From: CBDUWP01 sp965370955
GTDB taxonomy: Bacteria; Planctomycetota; Phycisphaerae; Sedimentisphaerales; Anaerobacaceae
Length of the DNA stretch: 10,326 bases
NCBI GenBank assembly: GCA_965370955.1
Contig: CBDUWP010000050.1
Location: 1-10,326, forward strand
Reading direction: 5' to 3'
Shown here: positions 7,194 through 10,326 of the stretch, in pieces
Position numbering within the stretch: position 1 is the first letter of the stretch
Layout of the letters: each line of letters starts with the position of its first letter
Position numbers and translations under genes: made by a program
The notes under the pieces: model-generated
What the model saw: the letters and a program-made list of their open reading frames with translations, nothing else
Databases searched by the model: none
What the model was told of the DNA's origin: nothing

Positions 7194-7292
7194 ATGCAGT
7201 GGTATGATGTAAAAGCGAATGGGGGTTTGGGGAAGCTGGTTCCCCACATTGGTTTGGACTGGTACATCAGTTGGGCGGAATTTTATTTTTAA
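7194..7292 (+). other. Structured block: possible small RNA or 32-codon ORF
   Basis: Two readings compete. As RNA: TGATGTA (7205-7211) pairs with TACATCA (7263-7269). Inside, AATG (7218-7221) pairs with CATT (7247-7250), and GGGGAA (7229-7234) pairs with TTCCCC (7240-7245) around a five-base loop. A T-rich run follows at 7281-7290. GCTTTT (7188-7193) can instead pair with AAAAGC (7211-7216), excluding one base pair of the long stem. As protein: an ATG at 7194 opens 32 codons to TAA at 7290-7292 with a Trp/Tyr-rich product (MQWYDVKANGG at the start, DWYISWAEFYF at the end), but there is no Shine-Dalgarno and no family I recognise. On the minus strand the same structure would lie about 140 bases upstream of metXW. 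Confidence 0.35.
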
Positions 7293-7334
7293 ACTGGAAT
7301 CTGCAATACATTAAATCTATAATGAATAGCATCT

Positions 7335-7362
7335 TTGACGTTACTGTCATCTAAAGAATATT
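7335..7362 (+). promoter_or_regulatory. Candidate promoter for the small basic protein gene
   Basis: TTGACG (7335-7340), a 16-base spacer and AATATT (7357-7362) would start transcription near 7369, giving a leader of about 70 bases that contains the 7379-7400 hairpin. An exact TATAAT at 7318-7323 lacks a matching -35. Either could serve the gene at 7441. Confidence 0.35.
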
Positions 7363-7378
7363 TGCTTATAAATGGTTG

Positions 7379-7400
7379 GTGGTCGAAAATTTACGACTAC
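7379..7400 (+). repeat. Hairpin in the leader of the small basic protein gene
   Basis: GTGGTCG (7379-7385) pairs with CGACTAC (7394-7400) as seven pairs including one G-T wobble, around an eight-base AT loop. It sits about 40 bases before the ATG at 7441. As DNA it could be an operator; as RNA it could stabilise the leader. No U-tract follows, so it is not a terminator. Confidence 0.35.
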
Positions 7401-7440
7401 TTGAATAACTAATAGTGAGTGTTTAATAAAAGGTAAAAGT

Positions 7441-7653
7441 ATGGCAAAGAAAAAAACACGTAAAGCAAAGGCATTGAAAAAAGGGCTTTGGGCTGCTGGC
7501 GAAGTGAAGATTTTGAAAAAAATGTTCAATGCAAATCCGACAGCTGCTGTAGCGAAAAAACTTAACAGGTCACTCGATACTGTTAAGAAAAAAGCTTCCA
7601 GAATGGGACTGAGAAAAACCAAAAAATATCTGAAGTCCATCGGAAGAGCCTAA
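7441..7653 (+). CDS. Small, very basic helix-turn-helix (SANT/Myb-like) DNA-binding-type protein
   Basis: 70 residues with 24 Lys/Arg and only two acidic residues. Residues 3-14 are a Lys-rich tail. Residues about 17-58 form a helical unit, W-AAGEVKILKKMF then NPTAAVAKKLNRSLDTVKKKASRMGLRK. This matches the general pattern of short bacterial Myb/SANT-like or resolvase-like HTH domains (Trp, then a Leu-rich helix, then xxVAxxLxRSxxTVxxKAxxxGL). A second Lys-rich tail follows. A nucleoid-associated or regulatory DNA-binding role is likely but inferred; the double basic tail recalls histone H1-like bacterial proteins. AAAAGG (7428-7433) lies seven bases before the ATG. The gene has its own leader and converges with the hydrogenase operon. 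Confidence 0.85.
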   Translation: MAKKKTRKAKALKKGLWAAGEVKILKKMFNANPTAAVAKKLNRSLDTVKKKASRMGLRKTKKYLKSIGRA

Positions 7654-7662
7654 GGGGCCAGT

Positions 7663-7685
7663 AAAAAAACTCCGCTAAATTCGGA
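7663..7685 (-). terminator. Candidate rho-independent terminator of the hydrogenase operon
   Basis: Read on the minus strand, TCCG (7682-7685), a seven-base loop and CGGA (7671-7674) are followed by G and seven T (7669-7663). A wider pair, CGCTAAA (7713-7719 on the minus strand) with TTTAGCG (7673-7679), could extend or replace this stem. The stem is short, but the T-run and the position, about 80 bases after the protease stop and facing the convergent gene, fit. Confidence 0.45.
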
Positions 7686-7763
7686 TTACATTTTGACAGC
7701 TGCGATGCTTGGTTTAGCGAATAGGCTCTTGAGGGTTTGGGCTGAAATGATTGTTTTTGCGGC

Positions 7764-8255
7764 TTAGCTTAGAGGGCTGTTTAGCTCGTGACATATCTGG
7801 CTGATATAGCTGTCGATGTTGTCGGCCAATATCTGGCTAAGGCCCTGATGGGGGGATATCGTCTCTGGTTCAATACCGAAAAAACAAGTTTCGTCAGGAG
7901 CTTGGCCTAACTGCTTAGCAATATCTAACACCTTCAAAACATCACACTCGTGAAGGCTAAAGTTAGCTAATCGTTTGACGCTTTCAACGTCATCGGAAGT
8001 GAATCTTTTTAGCGTGCCGGCAGTTGTACCCATCAAAGCACAATCTATAATCACAGCCTTTTTGCGATTACTAATCATATGTAATATCGATAGGCCGCCT
8101 GTCCCTGCGTCAACAAGCTTTATAGCAGAATCGAAAATTTCAGGTTGCAGGCATCGCAACTGCTGCAGCTTGTCAATAAGAAATCCGCCAATAGCCTCAT
8201 CAGCCATAAGCGGATTCCCTAAACCTAAAACAATAGTGCCAGTTTTAGTTTGCAT
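7764..8255 (-). CDS. [NiFe]-hydrogenase maturation endopeptidase (HybD/HoxW/FrcD-type)
   Basis: 163 residues, the normal size for family M52 endopeptidases. After nickel insertion these enzymes cut the C-terminal extension from the hydrogenase large subunit in the cytoplasm. Seen: GLGNPLMADEAIGG (Glu20), VDAGTGG (49-54), IIDCA (Asp71), SLHECDVL (His102) and FGIEPE. Glu20, Asp71 and His102 correspond to the nickel-sensing Glu16, Asp62 and His93 of E. coli HybD. The gene starts five bases after the large-subunit stop with no strong Shine-Dalgarno, so it is probably translated by coupling as the last gene of the operon. Its substrate is almost certainly the adjacent large subunit. Confidence 0.95.
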   Translation of the reverse strand: MQTKTGTIVLGLGNPLMADEAIGGFLIDKLQQLRCLQPEIFDSAIKLVDAGTGGLSILHMISNRKKAVIIDCALMGTTAGTLKRFTSDDVESVKRLANFSLHECDVLKVLDIAKQLGQAPDETCFFGIEPETISPHQGLSQILADNIDSYISQICHELNSPLS

Positions 8256-8260
8256 AGTAA

Positions 8261-9565
8261 TTATTTGACGAATTTTACGTCAAGCATGTGAGTCGAACAT
8301 GATATACATGGATCGTAAGCTCGAACGAGCATTTCAAGTTTTTGCTGAATGGCTGCTTCACTTTCGTCCAATATCTCGGGCACCAGCTTCTCAAAATCTT
8401 TTTGAATGTTAGCGTGATTCTGATTGGTCGGAATACACATGTTGCCCCAAGTGCAGTTGGCGTTTTTGTCGAACTCATAAGAATGGAACAATATCCCGCG
8501 AGGAGCTTCGATGCCTGCTTCGCCGCGGCCGGCTTTAGGTGTTTGGTTCGTATTGTTCTGGTCTTCTTTGATTCCCTTGCTCAGCAGATCGTCAATTAAG
8601 CTGATACTGGAAACGACAACCTCAGCACATTCGACGAGCTGGGCAACCGAATTCATATAAGGATTGCAGCAGCCCTTTTCGAGGCCAAACTTTTTAGCGA
8701 TATCTTTAGCTGGATCAACGAGCTGATCATAATTGTTATTGAATCTGGCAAGAGCCCCGGCAGCATAGCTATCGCGATGCCACTTCGTCCACTTGGCTGT
8801 CGATTGGTCAACGACATACTCATTGGCAACCGATTCCCAATTGTTCACCGTCTGCTCATAGCCATCTGTCGAAACAATTTTGTCATCATAAAAAGCATAG
8901 CCGCGAGATTCATTGAGAGCTATATATTCTGTAGGTCGCTCAAAAGCAGGCAGCTGATCGGCAACGCTCAAAACAACATCCACAATCGTCATCAAAGCAG
9001 GGATTGTATCCGTTAAAGTTTGCTTCAACTCTTTGAGCTGGCTTTCAGATGGTAACGCTGAAAATCCGCCCGGCATAATCGTGACCGGATGGGTGATCCT
9101 GCCGCCAAGCAATTCTGACCAGTCATTGGCGATCCGATGAGCCTTGATAATCGTCAAAACTGCGTCTTTGGCGATCGGGACAAGAGGCACTACAGATTTG
9201 GCGCCAAACAAATCAGGGGCAACCAAATAGCCGACGTGCAATACATGGCTTTGCAGCTGCTCGGAATAATGCAGAAGACGCCTAAGTGAATCCGTCTGCT
9301 CCGAAACCTCAATGCCTGTTGCAGCTTCAACGGCTTTGGTGGCTACCAGAGAATGAGAAATCGAACAGATTCCGCAAATACGGCTGACGATAAGCTGAAT
9401 GTCCTGATAGCTGCGGCCGCGAACCATTGCCTCAAAAAAACGCGGAGCTTCCGGAACCTGCCACTGAATTTTACCAATAGTACCGTCCTTGACATTGACA
9501 ACGATATTGCCATGACCCTCGACTCGTGTTAGATGAGTGACATTAATGTTTACATTTTTGCTCAT
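8261..9565 (-). CDS. hydA: Group 3 [NiFe]-hydrogenase large (catalytic) subunit, HydA-like
   Basis: 434 residues carrying the NiFe(CN)2CO site for reversible H2 oxidation in the cytoplasm. The N-terminal ligand motif is RICGICSISH (Cys64, Cys67) and the C-terminal one DPCISCSTH (Cys420, Cys423, His426). The RVEGHGN entry (14-20) and APRFFEAMVRGR (40-51) are also typical. Overall resemblance is to cytosolic group 3b/3c enzymes such as the alpha subunit of archaeal sulfhydrogenase: EAPRGILFHSYEF, then VRAYDPCISC. Eight residues (MLDVKFVK) follow His426 and are the expected cleaved extension. There is no transmembrane segment. The start ATG overlaps the small-subunit stop (ATGA), with GGAG about eight bases upstream, indicating translational coupling. 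Subgroup assignment needs the missing upstream subunits. Confidence 0.96.
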   Translation of the reverse strand: MSKNVNINVTHLTRVEGHGNIVVNVKDGTIGKIQWQVPEAPRFFEAMVRGRSYQDIQLIVSRICGICSISHSLVATKAVEAATGIEVSEQTDSLRRLLHYSEQLQSHVLHVGYLVAPDLFGAKSVVPLVPIAKDAVLTIIKAHRIANDWSELLGGRITHPVTIMPGGFSALPSESQLKELKQTLTDTIPALMTIVDVVLSVADQLPAFERPTEYIALNESRGYAFYDDKIVSTDGYEQTVNNWESVANEYVVDQSTAKWTKWHRDSYAAGALARFNNNYDQLVDPAKDIAKKFGLEKGCCNPYMNSVAQLVECAEVVVSSISLIDDLLSKGIKEDQNNTNQTPKAGRGEAGIEAPRGILFHSYEFDKNANCTWGNMCIPTNQNHANIQKDFEKLVPEILDESEAAIQQKLEMLVRAYDPCISCSTHMLDVKFVK

Positions 9566-10308
9566 ATCATCGGCTCCTGTTTACTTCCAAATAGGACCAT
9601 TTTTGATTTTAGGTCTTCTACGGTTAAATTGTGTTTTTCCATGACGTCTTTAGCTGCGTCTAAGTTCGGATTGCTGATGTAGCCGCGGCAGCCATAACAT
9701 CTAAAACCAGCCGAAGGACATCTCGCTCCGCAACCAGCGCGAATGATCGGGCCAAGACAAACAAGCCCCTTTTCCCACACGCATTGATTACCTTTGGCTT
9801 TGCACTCAACGCAGATCGGATAATCCGGAATCTCCGGCTTTTTGCCAACCAGTAAGCTGCGAAGAATATAAGCCAACTCATCACGCTCAATAGGACAGCC
9901 GTGAATTTTGTAGTCAACCTTGACAACCTCGTCGATCGCCTTAGTCTGATAGGTGTCGAGATGCTCTTTTTTGCCGGCATCGCCATAGACGCATTGACGA
10001 ACCTCGTCGAGATCGAAATTGTTTTTCAATTTGTTAATGCCGCCTGTCGTAGCACAACTGCCCATGGCAATCAAAATCTTGGCGCGGCTGCGAATAATGT
10101 CGATCCGCTTTTCATCTTCTGCACGCGTTATCGAACCCTCTATTATAGCAATGTCATATTCATGACTCTGCTCGCTCATCGCTTCTCGCCATTCGACGAC
10201 GTCAACTGCACCAATCAAATCCAGAATACCTTCTTCAAGATTGACAATCTGCAACTGACAGCCTTCACAGCAAGCGAAATCAAAAATAGCTACTCTTGGT
10301 TTACTCAT
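9562..10308 (-). CDS. hydD: Group 3 [NiFe]-hydrogenase small subunit, HydD-like, three Fe-S clusters
   Basis: 248 residues. Proximal 4Fe-4S cluster ligands: Cys14 and Cys17 (CCEGC), Cys85 (GSCATTGG) and Cys138 (HGCPIE). The C-terminal half carries eight more cysteines in the order Cys166, 169, 176, 184, 193, 197, 204 and 207 (CVECKAKGNQC, CLGPIIRAGCGARCPSAG, CYGCRG), enough for two further 4Fe-4S clusters. This pattern closely follows the delta subunit of archaeal sulfhydrogenase and F420-type gamma subunits. There is no Tat signal, consistent with a cytosolic enzyme. It passes electrons from the large subunit towards a flavin/NAD(P) or similar module, presumably encoded upstream beyond the right edge, as in hydBGDA order. 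A GGAG lies about 11 bases before the ATG at 10308. Large subunit overlaps by four bases. Confidence 0.94.
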   Translation of the reverse strand: MSKPRVAIFDFACCEGCQLQIVNLEEGILDLIGAVDVVEWREAMSEQSHEYDIAIIEGSITRAEDEKRIDIIRSRAKILIAMGSCATTGGINKLKNNFDLDEVRQCVYGDAGKKEHLDTYQTKAIDEVVKVDYKIHGCPIERDELAYILRSLLVGKKPEIPDYPICVECKAKGNQCVWEKGLVCLGPIIRAGCGARCPSAGFRCYGCRGYISNPNLDAAKDVMEKHNLTVEDLKSKMVLFGSKQEPMI

Positions 10309-10326
10309 TTAATATAATCTCCATCT

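Larger units (their letters stand above)
7063..7440. other. 378-base intergenic region between metXW and the small basic protein gene
   Basis: AT-rich apart from a GC-rich block at about 7201-7280. It must hold the metXW promoter (minus) and promoter(s) for the 70-residue protein (plus). Visible items: a CTGACA/TATAGT promoter match at 7150-7179, a GC-rich block with nested inverted repeats at 7205-7269 that also reads as a 32-codon ORF, an isolated exact TATAAT at 7318-7323, a TTGACG/AATATT pair at 7335-7362, and a hairpin at 7379-7400. I see no SAM, SAH or other familiar riboswitch core on either strand, and no tRNA. Confidence 0.7.

Noticed and set aside
7063..7300. SAM or SAH riboswitch upstream of metXW
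   Set aside because: Expected for a methionine gene, but I found none of the conserved cores on the minus strand; the visible inverted repeats do not match them.
7347..7640. 97-codon Phe-rich, membrane-like minus-strand ORF
   Set aside because: Its Phe/Leu richness is the complement of the Lys codons of the plus-strand basic protein gene, which has the ribosome-binding site.
9901..10317. 138-codon plus-strand ORF
   Set aside because: Antisense to the hydrogenase small subunit with all cluster cysteines.

Overview
The window looks like a chromosomal segment of an anaerobic, Gram-negative-type bacterium with AT-leaning base composition. Gene content suggests a deep-branching group such as the Planctomycetota (Phycisphaerae-like). 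The hints are a very basic Trp/Leu helix-turn-helix small protein, a single-chain MetX-MetW, a secreted family-9-like carbohydrate-binding protein and a cytosolic group 3 [NiFe]-hydrogenase. This placement is inference; there is no rRNA to confirm it. Nothing points to a phage, an insertion sequence or a CRISPR array.

Layout. Positions 1-1478 (minus) hold a membrane histidine kinase with an extracytoplasmic CxxCH (haem c-type) sensor domain; its C-terminus runs off the left edge. It lies just downstream of aspS (1524-3308, minus). A divergent intergenic region of about 230 bases follows, with a possible 24-codon glycine-rich ORF, and then a secreted CBM9-like protein (3540-4307, plus). nikR (4323-4727, minus) converges on that gene. 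nikR diverges from a small cupin (4915-5244, plus) across about 190 bases that hold a 16-bp imperfect palindrome and a candidate promoter. A MetX-MetW fusion (5278-7062, minus) comes next.

The longest gene-poor stretch (7063-7440) carries a good plus-strand promoter match followed by a region with nested inverted repeats, also readable as a 32-codon ORF. This is the least explained part of the window. It leads to a 70-residue, extremely basic DNA-binding-like protein (7441-7653, plus). The right end is a minus-strand operon: hydrogenase small subunit (9562-10308), large subunit (8261-9565) and maturation endopeptidase (7764-8255), followed by a candidate terminator near 7663-7685. Its upstream part, probably the electron-transfer subunits, lies beyond the right edge.

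How the genes fit together. The hydrogenase pair carries the nickel and Fe-S ligands of the group 3 enzymes closest to HydD/HydA. The endopeptidase would trim the eight residues after the last nickel-ligand motif of the large subunit. NikR, in the same window but in its own transcription unit, is a nickel-responsive repressor that would match nickel uptake to this demand. MetX-MetW makes O-acylhomoserine for methionine synthesis. The most original leads are the structured region at 7186-7292, the tiny ORF at 3399-3473, the haem-sensing kinase downstream of aspS, and the nikR/cupin palindrome. No complete new defence or mobile system is visible.
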